Shown here: one piece after another, positions 37,639 through 46,410 of the stretch
How positions within the stretch are numbered: position 1 is the first letter of the stretch
How the letters are laid out: each line of letters begins with the position of its first letter
Assembly: GCA_026991755.1 (NCBI GenBank)
Contig: JALXAX010000139.1
Coordinates: forward strand, 1 to 47,830
Reading direction: 5' to 3'
Source: Thiotrichaceae bacterium
GTDB lineage: Bacteria; Pseudomonadota; Gammaproteobacteria; Thiotrichales; Thiotrichaceae
Length of the DNA: 47,830 nt
Program-made: the position numbers and the translations under genes
The notes under the pieces: generated by a model
Seen by the model: the letters and a program-made list of their open reading frames with translations, nothing else
What the model was told of the DNA's origin: nothing
Database searches by the model: none

Positions 37639-37797
37639 GGACTCAGGAGTAAATAACTTACGGAACTTAACTTGCCTTTTTGCTCCAGATTGAATGATCT
37701 AAAATCGTTGCATAGAGCGACTATGCGCCTATTTAGATCATCCAATCTGGAACAAAAATTCTGCGTCAAGTTCCGCACCTTATTTAATCCTGAGTCC
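37639..37797. repeat. M2 MITE-like palindromic element, left copy (159 bp)
   Basis: Terminal repeats GGACTCAGGA (37639-37648) and TCCTGAGTCC (37788-37797) are flanked by TAA on both sides (37636-37638, 37798-37800), a 3-bp TNA-type target duplication. The interior is itself a long imperfect palindrome (GATTGAATGATCTAAA facing TTTAGATCATCCAATC). It is nearly identical to the copy at 45553-45711, in opposite orientation. Probably also serves as transcription stop between convergent murU and the GIY-YIG gene. Confidence 0.9.
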
Positions 37798-37811
37798 TAA
37801 GGAGCCTCAGT

Positions 37812-38993
37812 TTACCCCTTCTGAATACTCGCCGATTCAATATCATAAACATAGCCACCAATCGAGCCGTCTTTGATTTTCTCAACCACCTGATCGATGA
37901 CATCAAAAGGCACTAAAAACCATTCTTGCGGAATCACAGGATTACCAAAGCGATCCATAATTTCGATATTCAATTTTGCGGATTCAAAAAAGCGGTGCAG
38001 GATGCTTTCTAGCTTTATCCGATTGATATTAAACAGCTCATACGTTGCAATTACCTCAACATCAGCCATTAAAAAAGTAGGATCTAACTTAGCCTTTGAA
38101 AGTCGTGTTTCTACCTTGCTACCTGTTACCCCTATCTTATGAATCACATCGCGGTTTTCTGTTATCAAAGGCTGATCTGAGAGGCTTCTTAACACATAAA
38201 TCGTGCCACTTTCTATATCGTTATCATCCGATATGCCTTCAAAAAGTGGGCCAAGCGAAGCACTGGTAATTCTTCTTCCTGCTTCATCTTTGTTTAATGC
38301 CCGTTGTAATGAACGCAGTAAAATATCACTCTCTGTTCCATTATCGTAAATCACTCTTAAACGCGCATCTTTCTGTCTGTTTTTATTTAAGTATCCTTCT
38401 CCAATACCTGCGATATAAACAATTTGTCCTGAAAGAATAAACAAGTCACCTTGTTCGACCTTCGCAAAATCCTTGTAAGGAACGGTGTTTCTAAGACCAG
38501 ATTTAATATCCTTCTGTACATCTTCAAAGATAGGTTTAAATTCGTCAAAATTTTCACATTTAGTGCGGTTAGCTATTTCCTCAGCCGCTCGAACTTCTGC
38601 GCGTGTTTTCACATGCTTTAAGAAAGTAACATCACCTTCTTTGGGTGGTTCAACGCCCAATTCTGCCAACAGTTCAGCATCACTCTCATACTCTGTCTCT
38701 GGTTCAGCAACCTGGTGGATATCGGTTAACAAACCTTGATGGTCTGACTCCTGTACTAAATCACGGCACTCTTGATTAGCACAAATTTGATCCAGCCTGA
38801 CCGCATAAAGTCGCTCAAAAATATCATTGCTTTCGCCATGAGCAGGTATACGTCCATGCTCCTCAACGAAGGCTTGAATCTCTTCAAATCCTGCAATAAT
38901 CCGCTCTTCTTTAGCCGTGAAAGTACGTTTTTTAGTTGTGACAACCTCGACACCCAAGGCATCCAGTAGCGCTTTATTGGATTGTTCAGCCAT
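37812..38993 (-). CDS. GIY-YIG (Mug113/T5orf172-type) nuclease of the defence cassette
   Basis: 393 residues. The N-terminal 250 residues have no family I can name: a helical start (FTAKEERIIAGFEEIQAFVEEHGRIP) followed by a mixed domain. The C-terminal part (about 262-365) has the GIY-YIG-like pattern GTIYVLRS, HKIGVTG, an Arg in the following helix, LESILHRFF with the metal Glu, and the closing EWFLVP of Mug113-type nucleases. A cut of DNA or nicking activity is inferred. The start overlaps the helicase stop (8 nt), so helicase and nuclease are coupled and likely act together. Last gene of the cassette. Confidence 0.75.
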   Translation of the reverse strand: MAEQSNKALLDALGVEVVTTKKRTFTAKEERIIAGFEEIQAFVEEHGRIPAHGESNDIFERLYAVRLDQICANQECRDLVQESDHQGLLTDIHQVAEPETEYESDAELLAELGVEPPKEGDVTFLKHVKTRAEVRAAEEIANRTKCENFDEFKPIFEDVQKDIKSGLRNTVPYKDFAKVEQGDLFILSGQIVYIAGIGEGYLNKNRQKDARLRVIYDNGTESDILLRSLQRALNKDEAGRRITSASLGPLFEGISDDNDIESGTIYVLRSLSDQPLITENRDVIHKIGVTGSKVETRLSKAKLDPTFLMADVEVIATYELFNINRIKLESILHRFFESAKLNIEIMDRFGNPVIPQEWFLVPFDVIDQVVEKIKDGSIGGYVYDIESASIQKG

Positions 38994-41061
38994 TACTTTC
39001 CTCAGACACTTTACGCGATAAGAAGGCGATGCCTTCAGCCATACGCTTTTCCCAAGGATCGGCCGCAGTTAATTCAGGTAAGCGTCCACGTTCTGTTTTA
39101 AATTTCAGGGCGCGTTTCACTAGCTCCCTTGCCTCATCCTCTGACAGCGAAACCTTTTTAGCACTAATAACCGCCGAAACCTGTTTCAAGCTTTCTTCAT
39201 TCATTGACTTGGCGAGAATGGCATAAGCCTCACTAAACGGGTTGATACTGTCAATCAGGTCAATATCCAGATCGCGCACATCCATTGCAAACTTTCTTAC
39301 CCCATCAACAAAAGCCGTGCTTCCACCTATTACTGAGTCATTACCCTCATTAATCACTTTCTTAGCCTGTTGGGTAATATTCAAGGCAGCAATAGCGCGC
39401 TGCCTGATGGCTTCAATATCTTCTTCATCAAGATCTGGGTGTTTGTCCTTGATAATTTTACCCATTTTCACTTGTGTCAATTCCTCTGGCACAACCTCAT
39501 CATCAAACAAACCCCGTTCAAGCGAAGGTTTATCCTGTACAAAGGCTGCAACCAGCTCATTCAAATCATCTTCACAAATACGCTGGGCTTCTACACTTTT
39601 AGGCTCCACTAAACCCTTTATCTCTATTTGAATTTGCCCTGTAGATTCATTAACCCCTACGTTATTAGCGTCAGGCTTATAACCCTCTTCCCCATAGTCA
39701 TACCCCTCTACAGGCTGGTTCTCTCTATTTTTAGGCGTGAAATTAAACTTAGGTGCAAGCACTTGTTCCATCAAAAGACTGGCAGAAATTGCCTTTAACG
39801 TATCATTAACGGCATCGGTAACCGTATCTTGGCTTGCCTCTGGTTCTGCGATTAAATTAGTAAAACGTGCATGTGTTTTACCTTCAACATCACGCGTAGT
39901 ACGCCCGATAATTTGAATAATTTCAGTCAGGCTGGAACGATAACCCACCGTCAAAGCATGTTCACACCATACCCAGTCAAAGCCTTCTTTTGCCATACCC
40001 AGTGCAATAATAATATCAACGTAATCTCGGTTATTTTTTAGCTCAGGGACTTTTAAGGCAACAGACACCTTATCGCGTTTTGCATCATCATCAACCAGAT
40101 CAGCAATTTTTATTATTTTACCATTCGATAACTTCACCAGATGAAAACCCGTATCAGGATCAACACCCTGCCAGTCACCCAATGAGCCAATAATATCCTC
40201 CATCTCTTTTATTTTATCTTTGGTGCTTTCCCGAGAATTCACATTAGGGATATGAATAATGGTTTTCTCGTTCGCATCCAGTACATTTAAAATCTCATCC
40301 GCATAAGAGCCTGAATAAAAATAATAGCCAATATCCAGCGTTTTGAGATACTCATAACCATTGAGCTGTTCATAATAGGTATACGTGACCGTTTCAAACT
40401 TGTTCTCATCTTCAGGCGCAAGCACCGCTTCGGCATCGCCTCTAAAATAAGAACCTGTCATTGCCACAATATGCGCCTTGTCGCGGGCTATCAGCTCGCC
40501 CAATTGAGCACCCAGTTTATTATCAGGGTTGGCACTCACATGATGAAACTCATCCACTGCAATCAGGCAATGATCAAATGCCCCAACACCAAAACGATCA
40601 ACCGCAAAACGAAAGGTTGCATGGGTACACACCAGAATACGATCATCACTGTCTAAAAACGACTGAACAGAATTCACCTTGCCGCCATCTTCCCCAGGTG
40701 CATTACACAAATTCCACTTAGGCACGACTTCCCAATCAGCCCAAAAACCAAACTGGCTTAATGGCTCATTATTAAAGCTGGAACCAATGGACTTTTCTGG
40801 CACCAAAATAATCGCCTTATCCAAGCCCTGATTTTCCAACTTATCCAGTGCAATAAACATTAAAGCGCGGCTTTTACCCGAAGCAGGTGGTGATTTAATC
40901 AGCAAATATTGTTCACCGCGTTTCTCATAAGCACTTTCCTGCATGGGTCGCATACCGAGTTCATTAGAGCTTTTTGATCTACCCGTGCGAGCGTAGTTGA
41001 CGGATACCGAAGGGACGGTTGTGTGCTTAGTCATTGTATTTTTATCTGTTTTCTTAGGCAT
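38986..41061 (-). CDS. SF2 DEAD/DEAH-type helicase of the defence cassette
   Basis: 691 residues. Walker A PPASGKS (58-64), DEFHH as motif II (170-174), TGS as motif III (202-204), and motif VI QIIGRTTR (383-390) show a complete SF2 engine. The C-terminal ~300 residues are acidic and helical without an obvious domain and may bind partner proteins. It overlaps the UPF0175 gene upstream by 8 nt and the nuclease gene downstream by 8 nt. Resembles the helicases of type III-like or DISARM-type restriction systems in motif order. Translocation along unmodified DNA is the probable role. Confidence 0.85.
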   Translation of the reverse strand: MPKKTDKNTMTKHTTVPSVSVNYARTGRSKSSNELGMRPMQESAYEKRGEQYLLIKSPPASGKSRALMFIALDKLENQGLDKAIILVPEKSIGSSFNNEPLSQFGFWADWEVVPKWNLCNAPGEDGGKVNSVQSFLDSDDRILVCTHATFRFAVDRFGVGAFDHCLIAVDEFHHVSANPDNKLGAQLGELIARDKAHIVAMTGSYFRGDAEAVLAPEDENKFETVTYTYYEQLNGYEYLKTLDIGYYFYSGSYADEILNVLDANEKTIIHIPNVNSRESTKDKIKEMEDIIGSLGDWQGVDPDTGFHLVKLSNGKIIKIADLVDDDAKRDKVSVALKVPELKNNRDYVDIIIALGMAKEGFDWVWCEHALTVGYRSSLTEIIQIIGRTTRDVEGKTHARFTNLIAEPEASQDTVTDAVNDTLKAISASLLMEQVLAPKFNFTPKNRENQPVEGYDYGEEGYKPDANNVGVNESTGQIQIEIKGLVEPKSVEAQRICEDDLNELVAAFVQDKPSLERGLFDDEVVPEELTQVKMGKIIKDKHPDLDEEDIEAIRQRAIAALNITQQAKKVINEGNDSVIGGSTAFVDGVRKFAMDVRDLDIDLIDSINPFSEAYAILAKSMNEESLKQVSAVISAKKVSLSEDEARELVKRALKFKTERGRLPELTAADPWEKRMAEGIAFLSRKVSEESNG

Positions 41062-41257
41062 TGCTTAGATCTGACTCCAGTTCATCCAGCGTTAGATCTT
41101 GCATAGGTACGTCATACTGACTCAGTTGCATCAAAAACGAAACGCGGTTAGTGACCGCTAATTGCGCCGCCATACCTGAAGAAAGACGATTCATTTCAAA
41201 TAATTTAACAGCCATCGCCATTCGTTCCTCCTGTTCAAAACTATCTGCTATGGGCAT
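41054..41257 (-). CDS. UPF0175 family small protein
   Basis: 67 residues. MAVKLFEMNRLSSGMAAQLA followed by VTNRVSFLMQLSQYDVPMQ and an acidic end LDELESDLSNA is the UPF0175 pattern, a small HTH-like fold usually acting as antitoxin or regulator. Normally it precedes a PIN-type (DUF3368) toxin gene, which is absent here; the next gene is the helicase, overlapped by 8 nt. It may instead regulate the helicase-nuclease part. A TATAAT-like box upstream (minus strand, 41291-41296) could start this sub-operon, but no good -35 accompanies it. Confidence 0.75.
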   Translation of the reverse strand: MPIADSFEQEERMAMAVKLFEMNRLSSGMAAQLAVTNRVSFLMQLSQYDVPMQDLTLDELESDLSNA

Positions 41258-41656
41258 AAAACACCTTAATTATCTAAAAAAATTGGTGAAATTATATAAA
41301 GTATACCACTTAGCTTTTTATCTTTAGTTACAGATGTTACTCAGTTAAGTGTTTTTAACCACGAAAAGCACGAAATAATAATAGATAAACCTTTCTCATA
41401 TTTTATGTTAATAATTGTGTAGTATTTCTATCCACCCCTCGTTCCCACGCTCCTGCGTGGGAACGCATACGGATTGTTGCTATTGCTAATACTATTTCAG
41501 CCGCCAAAGTACTTGGATAAAATATCCAAATCACCTGTAATATAAGCTTTGAAATGTGTACTTCGTAGAATGCTCGATATGCATTCCCACGCGGGAGCGT
41601 GGAAACGAGGGTAAAAGAATGCCATTTTCTTAAACAAGGGTTGATATAGAAAGTAT
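41258..41656. repeat. Intergenic gap with a long inverted repeat (41436-41611)
   Basis: CCCTCGTTCCCACGCTCCTG at the left faces CGCGGGAGCGTGGAAACGAGG at the right, giving nested inverted ends around ~100 bp of AT-rich DNA. This is a widespread intergenic repeat type. It separates RhuM from UPF0175 in an otherwise overlapping gene string. The open frame across it (41403-41660) contains the well-known spurious reading of this repeat and is not called. Confidence 0.7.
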
Positions 41657-42652
41657 TCATGTTTTTTTGGTTTTTATATTTTTCTCAAGTTCTTCCAATT
41701 CTCGAATATCTTGAGCATCCGCTTCTATTGCTTCCTGTTGTCGGCGTTTTTGATCAAAATCAGTGTAACGCTCATTGGCAATATGTTTCATATCCTCATG
41801 GCTGATAGCACCTGCGCCTTTTAAAACAGGCTGATCATTAAACTCCAGCATTCGCTCAATATTATTCTGCCAAAATTCAAGACTCAGCTCGTTTTGTTGT
41901 TTGACCCGTAATTCAGCCTGTTCAAGAAAAATAACTACTAGCCGATTCAGCGTGTCAATTTCATCTTCCGTGAGGTAATTCTTGGCGATAATCACATCTT
42001 GCTTACGAACCCGCGTGCCTTTCCATGTGTTCAGTGCCATATTGGGTTTTTCTGGGTCTGCCCGCTTAACAATCAGTTCCGCTGCTGTATGCCCTGTGGC
42101 AGCATAGAGTAGTTTGTTCTGTGCTTGGGCAAAGAAAAGCTGAGTCTCACGCTCTTTGACCTGATAATCTGAACTCAGGGCAAACAGATCACGTACTTTT
42201 TGATAGAAGCGTTTTTCTGATGCGCGGATTTCCCGAATGCGTTCCAGCAACTCATCGAAATAATCCCAGCCTTTCGGGTCTTTGAGGCGTTCATCATCCA
42301 TGATAAAGCCTTTCACCAGATACTCTTTCAGGTGGCTGCTTGCCCACTGGCGAAACTGGATGCCGCGTGGCGAGCGAATCCGATAGCCGATGGCGAGGAT
42401 TAAGTCCAGATTGTACAGTTTGGTGCGGTAGCGTTTTCCATCGGTAGCAGTTGTCAAGGATTCCTTGACAACTGAATCAGCAACAAGCTCACCTTCCTCA
42501 AAGATGTTATTGGCATGGAGGGAGATGTTCTGTTTACTGGTTTGAAATAATTCAGCAATTTCCAGTTGTGTTAGCCACACTGTTTGCCCTTCAACTCTTA
42601 GGTCAAGGCGAGTTCGCCCATCTTTAGAGGTGTAAAGAATGAGTTTACTCAT
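41657..42652 (-). CDS. RhuM-family protein of the defence cassette
   Basis: 331 residues. The RhuM (virulence_RhuM) signature is complete: TVWLTQLEIAELFQTSKQNI, a wHTH-like start, then HANNIFEEGEL, VVKESLTTATDGKRY, YNLDLILAIGYRIRS and FRQWASSHLKEYLVKGF. The C-terminal half is helical, with an acidic coiled end. RhuM proteins are often found beside restriction genes; their function is unsettled (DNA binding suspected). The start overlaps the methyltransferase stop by 4 nt (ATGA), so it is part of the same operon. Confidence 0.88.
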   Translation of the reverse strand: MSKLILYTSKDGRTRLDLRVEGQTVWLTQLEIAELFQTSKQNISLHANNIFEEGELVADSVVKESLTTATDGKRYRTKLYNLDLILAIGYRIRSPRGIQFRQWASSHLKEYLVKGFIMDDERLKDPKGWDYFDELLERIREIRASEKRFYQKVRDLFALSSDYQVKERETQLFFAQAQNKLLYAATGHTAAELIVKRADPEKPNMALNTWKGTRVRKQDVIIAKNYLTEDEIDTLNRLVVIFLEQAELRVKQQNELSLEFWQNNIERMLEFNDQPVLKGAGAISHEDMKHIANERYTDFDQKRRQQEAIEADAQDIRELEELEKNIKTKKT

Positions 42653-45426
42653 ACTTTTTTGTCCTTTTTATGGGGCTTATCCGTCGTCATTTTGGTGTAA
42701 AGGTCAAACAGCTTTTCCAGCCGTTCGGTATCGTTTTTAAAGCGACGACCGATATAGATACGCTCCAACACCTCGTCATTGCGCTGATGGGCTTGGCGTA
42801 AATTCTCAGGCATGGTGTCAGGCTTATAAAGATCTGCAATGGTGGCAGGGAAATGAGCTTCGCGGGCTAGTAGAATATCTTCGGCGCATTTTATTAAGTC
42901 GGCTTTGTTTTTTTCGGTGAGTTTGGGGACGGGGAAGGTGTTCCAGCCGAGGGTGTTTGAATAAGAAAAATCGGTTCTCATACGCACACAAACTGTTCCT
43001 ATCCATACCCAGTGGAGGCGTGAGGCGATTAGTGCCATATTCCAAAGAGGGGCATCGTAGAGGGCGAAATTACGATCTCCTATTATTGTACTATTTGTTT
43101 CTAGTCCTATTGGTAGATAATCTCTATTCTCAGAGCTTACACGTGCAACTATTAACGAATATTTCTCTGCAACAGATTGTATTTGACGAAAACGGTGAGG
43201 GAATTCAGCAGCGGGTCTTGTTTCAGCAGCCTTACTTTCAGAACGCATACAAGCAACAGCATCAATACGCCTTTTTATTTCCTTTATATCTTCGGCTTGC
43301 TCACGATTATCATCTTCAATCCATAAACAATATCTTTCCAAACCTTTTATGAATTCTTGCGCACCAAGAAACCTTTTAATAAACTTTGATGATTGCGGAG
43401 CCACTTCTAATAATTTATTTTTTTCTTCTGATGTCAGAAAAAGATTGCCACCATCCGTTGGCTTGTTTCCCCAAACCATCACAGATCTAGCATCACTAGC
43501 TTTTGTTAGCGGATAAACAATCACATTTGAACCAGCCACCAAATAAGCATTAATATTCTCAGCTTCCTTTAAAACCACCTCGCCAGTATCAGAAACCGAA
43601 AATAATCGTCGCACTTTTCCAGCAGGGTTTGATATGCCAACAATTACAACCGTCACTCCCGCATTATGACTTGCCAAATTAGCCCACTTAAACGAAGTAT
43701 GAGCAAAAGCAATTTCATGCCCCGAATCAAAAATCAAAGGCCAAAGAATGGGAACCTGTTGTCCCTGACAAATAGAGTTGGTGCTTACAAGTGCACTGGA
43801 TGCATTCGTATGAGTTCCATAATCTGCCGCTTTCAGAAACCAGCCCGCGACATAATCAAGAGATTTCCAACGGGTTGTTCGTCCTTTAAATATTTGTTCT
43901 AAATCTGCTTTTTGTTCTTTTGATTGCCATGTGCTACCCAAATAAGGCGGATTCCCACAAATATAAGTTTCCCCACCTTCATTCTCAAAATCAATTTCTG
44001 TCTGATCCAGTGGTGTAGAAAATAAATCATCCGCTACCAGCTTCACCCCTGTTCCTGTAGGCGGGCAAACCGATAGCCAGTCGATGCGCAAGGCATTACC
44101 ACAGGTTATCCAGTTCATGGCATTCAGCGGTAAAAATTCAGCCAGCGCATCTTTTTGCCCGCGATACAGCACATCACATTGATACTCGGCAATAATCAGG
44201 GCAAGGCGGGCAATTTCTGCGGGGAAGCTTTTCAGTTCAATACCGCGAAAGTTGGTGAGGGGAATATCAGATTTTAAATGGGTTTCATTGCGTCGCTGAT
44301 GAATTTTATATTCAATTTCGCGCATGTGTTTATAAGCAATTACCAAGAAATTGCCAGAGCCACAGGCAGGGTCAAACACACGCATTTTTGTCATGCGTTT
44401 TTTAAGGTTTAACAACTTGCGCTGATTATCGCCCGCCTGTTCAAGTTGTTGGTTCAAGTCATCCAGAAACAGTGGATTAAGCACTTTTAGGATATTGGGA
44501 ACGCTGGTGTAGTGCATCCCCAGCTCGCCACGCTCTTCATCATCCGCCACTGCCTGAATCATTGAGCCGAAAATATCGGGATTAATCGCTTTCCAGTCCA
44601 GAGCACCTGCATGTAGCAGATAGGTACGCGCAATTCGGCTGAATTTAGGCACTTGTTTATCACCCGTACCCGCAAACAAGCCACCGTTTACATAAGGGAA
44701 TCCATCTGCCCAGCGCGGTAAATCGGCGCTGTTACGCTTGTCAATAGGCGTATCCATGGCACGAAACAACTCAGCGATCACATAATCCGCATTCTCGCTA
44801 CGGCTATCAGACATTTGCTCAACAGTGGCGGTGAACAGGTTATCGCCCATAAAGATTTCAGTATCTTCAGCAAAGAAACAAAAAATAAGCCGCGTCATAA
44901 ACTGGTTCATGGCAAGGCGACTATCATCACCGCCCCAGTCTTCATTCACACGTAATAATTCAATATACAAGCGGTTTAAACGACCCGTTGCCTGTATATC
45001 AATCGGGTTGTTACGAATCTGCTGAACCGTGCTGATACCCGCTAAAGGCAGGAAGAAACCAAAGTGATTAGGGAAGTTTTTATAGTCACAGGCAATCGTT
45101 TCACCTGTGTTCAGATCTTCTGCTTCCAGGTATTGTCCATCGGTTGCTAAGGCAAACTTGGCTTTGGCTTTTTGTGTGGTGGGGCTAGCTTTGAGCGTTG
45201 CCAGCATGTCAGTGGTTTTGCCGACAGGACATACCGCAAGGTGAATATTATTGCGTTGTAAAACCGCCCCCTCAATATCGGATGAGTTTGAAGTGCCGCT
45301 TTTTAAGCGTTTGATGGTGGTGGGTTTATTGCCAAAGGCTTCCAGAAAGATATAGGGAAAGCTTTGTGCATCAAAGTCTTGCTCGGCGAGGTTGCTTATG
45401 GCTTCTTCTATTTCAACGGCGTTCAA
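42649..45426 (-). CDS. Gamma-class N6-adenine-type DNA methyltransferase (Type IIG/MmeI-like, no nuclease seen)
   Basis: 925 residues. SAM motif I FDPACGSGNF (351-360) and catalytic motif IV GNPPY (491-495), preceded by the GMHYTS element at 303-308 that is typical of MmeI/Eco57I-like and PglX-like enzymes. The N-terminal ~300 residues are where Type IIG enzymes hold a PD-ExK nuclease, but I see no such motif there. The C-terminal part, with FPVPKLTEKNKADLI, is likely target recognition plus helical end. It would methylate adenine in a short sequence, protecting the host. First gene of the cassette; a dyad lies upstream. Confidence 0.88.
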   Translation of the reverse strand: MNAVEIEEAISNLAEQDFDAQSFPYIFLEAFGNKPTTIKRLKSGTSNSSDIEGAVLQRNNIHLAVCPVGKTTDMLATLKASPTTQKAKAKFALATDGQYLEAEDLNTGETIACDYKNFPNHFGFFLPLAGISTVQQIRNNPIDIQATGRLNRLYIELLRVNEDWGGDDSRLAMNQFMTRLIFCFFAEDTEIFMGDNLFTATVEQMSDSRSENADYVIAELFRAMDTPIDKRNSADLPRWADGFPYVNGGLFAGTGDKQVPKFSRIARTYLLHAGALDWKAINPDIFGSMIQAVADDEERGELGMHYTSVPNILKVLNPLFLDDLNQQLEQAGDNQRKLLNLKKRMTKMRVFDPACGSGNFLVIAYKHMREIEYKIHQRRNETHLKSDIPLTNFRGIELKSFPAEIARLALIIAEYQCDVLYRGQKDALAEFLPLNAMNWITCGNALRIDWLSVCPPTGTGVKLVADDLFSTPLDQTEIDFENEGGETYICGNPPYLGSTWQSKEQKADLEQIFKGRTTRWKSLDYVAGWFLKAADYGTHTNASSALVSTNSICQGQQVPILWPLIFDSGHEIAFAHTSFKWANLASHNAGVTVVIVGISNPAGKVRRLFSVSDTGEVVLKEAENINAYLVAGSNVIVYPLTKASDARSVMVWGNKPTDGGNLFLTSEEKNKLLEVAPQSSKFIKRFLGAQEFIKGLERYCLWIEDDNREQAEDIKEIKRRIDAVACMRSESKAAETRPAAEFPHRFRQIQSVAEKYSLIVARVSSENRDYLPIGLETNSTIIGDRNFALYDAPLWNMALIASRLHWVWIGTVCVRMRTDFSYSNTLGWNTFPVPKLTEKNKADLIKCAEDILLAREAHFPATIADLYKPDTMPENLRQAHQRNDEVLERIYIGRRFKNDTERLEKLFDLYTKMTTDKPHKKDKKV

Positions 45427-45505
45427 TGACTTTACCTTTTAACTGATAAAAGTTTATTAGATTTGATGACTCTACAAAAATCAAACAGATTACACTAGAA
45501 AATAC

Positions 45506-45521
45506 CATGCTTATAGGTATG
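45506..45521. promoter_or_regulatory. Imperfect dyad upstream of the methyltransferase gene, candidate operator
   Basis: CATGCTTATAGGTATG reads nearly the same on both strands (12 of 16 positions) and lies about 80 bp before the methyltransferase start. It could be an operator of the cassette (a controller-type site). There is no experimental or comparative support. The rest of 45427-45552 shows no strong promoter. Confidence 0.2.
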
Positions 45522-45552
45522 ATTTAATGATATTAGGGTTAATTTTTACTTA

Positions 45553-45711
45553 GGACTCAGGATTAAATAAGGTGCGGAACTTGACGCAGAATTTTTGTTC
45601 CAGATTGGATGATCTAAATAGGCGCATAGTCGCTCTATGCAACGATTTTAGATCATTCAATCTGGGGCAAAAAGGCAAGTTAAGTTCCGTAAGTTATTTA
45701 CTCCTGAGTCC
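45553..45711. repeat. M2 MITE-like palindromic element, right copy (159 bp)
   Basis: Terminal repeats GGACTCAGGA and TCCTGAGTCC are flanked by TTA on both sides (45550-45552 and 45712-45714). The interior matches the reverse complement of the left copy at 37639-37797, with few differences. The two copies enclose the whole defence cassette. Confidence 0.9.
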
Positions 45712-45792
45712 TTAGGATAGAGGAAACTATGTATCAATACTAATACTTGAACTTACAGGCTGCCAAGAACAGCCTGGAATTGCTGTAGATAA

Positions 45793-45868
45793 CAGTGGAC
45801 GTGCGACTTCAGTCGCGCAAGAGTGCTAGCACTATGCCTGTTAGTGCGCGACTGAAGTCGCACGTCCT
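45793..45868. repeat. REP-like inverted repeat (GGACGTGCGACTTCAGTCGCGC)
   Basis: Arms GGACGTGCGACTTCAGTCGC (45793) and GCGACTGAAGTCGCACGTCC (ending 45868) are perfect inverses around about 30 bp. A dispersed palindrome type. 45712-45932 contains nothing else. Confidence 0.8.
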
Positions 45869-45932
45869 ACTCTACTTGGTTTCTGGTGTTGTGTAATTAC
45901 TGGGATGTTTAGCTCTATATAACGCACACAAA

Positions 45933-45963
45933 AAAGCCTCATGAACCAAGTCCACGAGGCTTT
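45933..45963 (-). terminator. Intrinsic terminator of rpsI
   Basis: On the minus strand, stem AAAGCCTC...GAGGCTTT followed by TTTT, about 23 bp after the rpsI stop. Confidence 0.85.
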
Positions 45964-45986
45964 CAAGCTAAAACGATAAAGTAAAA

Positions 45987-46379
45987 TTAACGCTTAGAGA
46001 ACTGAGTAGCACGACGTGCTTTATGTAATCCAACTTTCTTACGTTCGACTTTACGGGCATCACGTGTTAGTAGACCTTCTTTTTTAAGATCACCACGTAA
46101 GGTCTCATCAAACTTTAACAAAGCTCTAGCAATACCTAAACGAATAGCGCCTGCTTGACCACTATCACCACCGCCTTTAACAGTTACTGTGATATCAAAC
46201 TTACCGTTGGTATCAGTTACGTCTAAAGGTTGACGAAGAATCATGTGAGCCGTTTCACGACCAAAGTACTCTTCAAGTGCTAGCTTATTGATAACAATCT
46301 TGCCGCTACCCTGCTTCATGAAAACACGTGCCGTTGATGATTTACGACGACCTGTTCCGTAGTATTGTGTCTCTGCCAT
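45987..46379 (-). CDS. rpsI: 30S ribosomal protein S9
   Basis: 130 residues. Start [21 protein letters not shown] and the basic end [11 protein letters not shown], whose final Lys-Arg reaches the P-site tRNA, are diagnostic. The protein is part of the 30S head. It follows rplM by 31 bp in the conserved rplM-rpsI operon. Confidence 0.98.
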   Translation of the reverse strand: MAETQYYGTGRRKSSTARVFMKQGSGKIVINKLALEEYFGRETAHMILRQPLDVTDTNGKFDITVTVKGGGDSGQAGAIRLGIARALLKFDETLRGDLKKEGLLTRDARKVERKKVGLHKARRATQFSKR

Positions 46380-46410
46380 TCTGATTTACCTTATAGCCTT
46401 TCTATAATAG

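Noticed and set aside
41403-41660. Possible 85-residue gene on the minus strand
   Set aside because: It reads through a dispersed inverted repeat, including the typical spurious SHAGAWERG peptide, and has no family features.
37812-45426. Naming the cassette DISARM, BREX or Type I R-M
   Set aside because: No drmA/drmB, no pglZ/brxC, no HsdS or HsdR with a nuclease domain. Only general similarity of methyltransferase and helicase.
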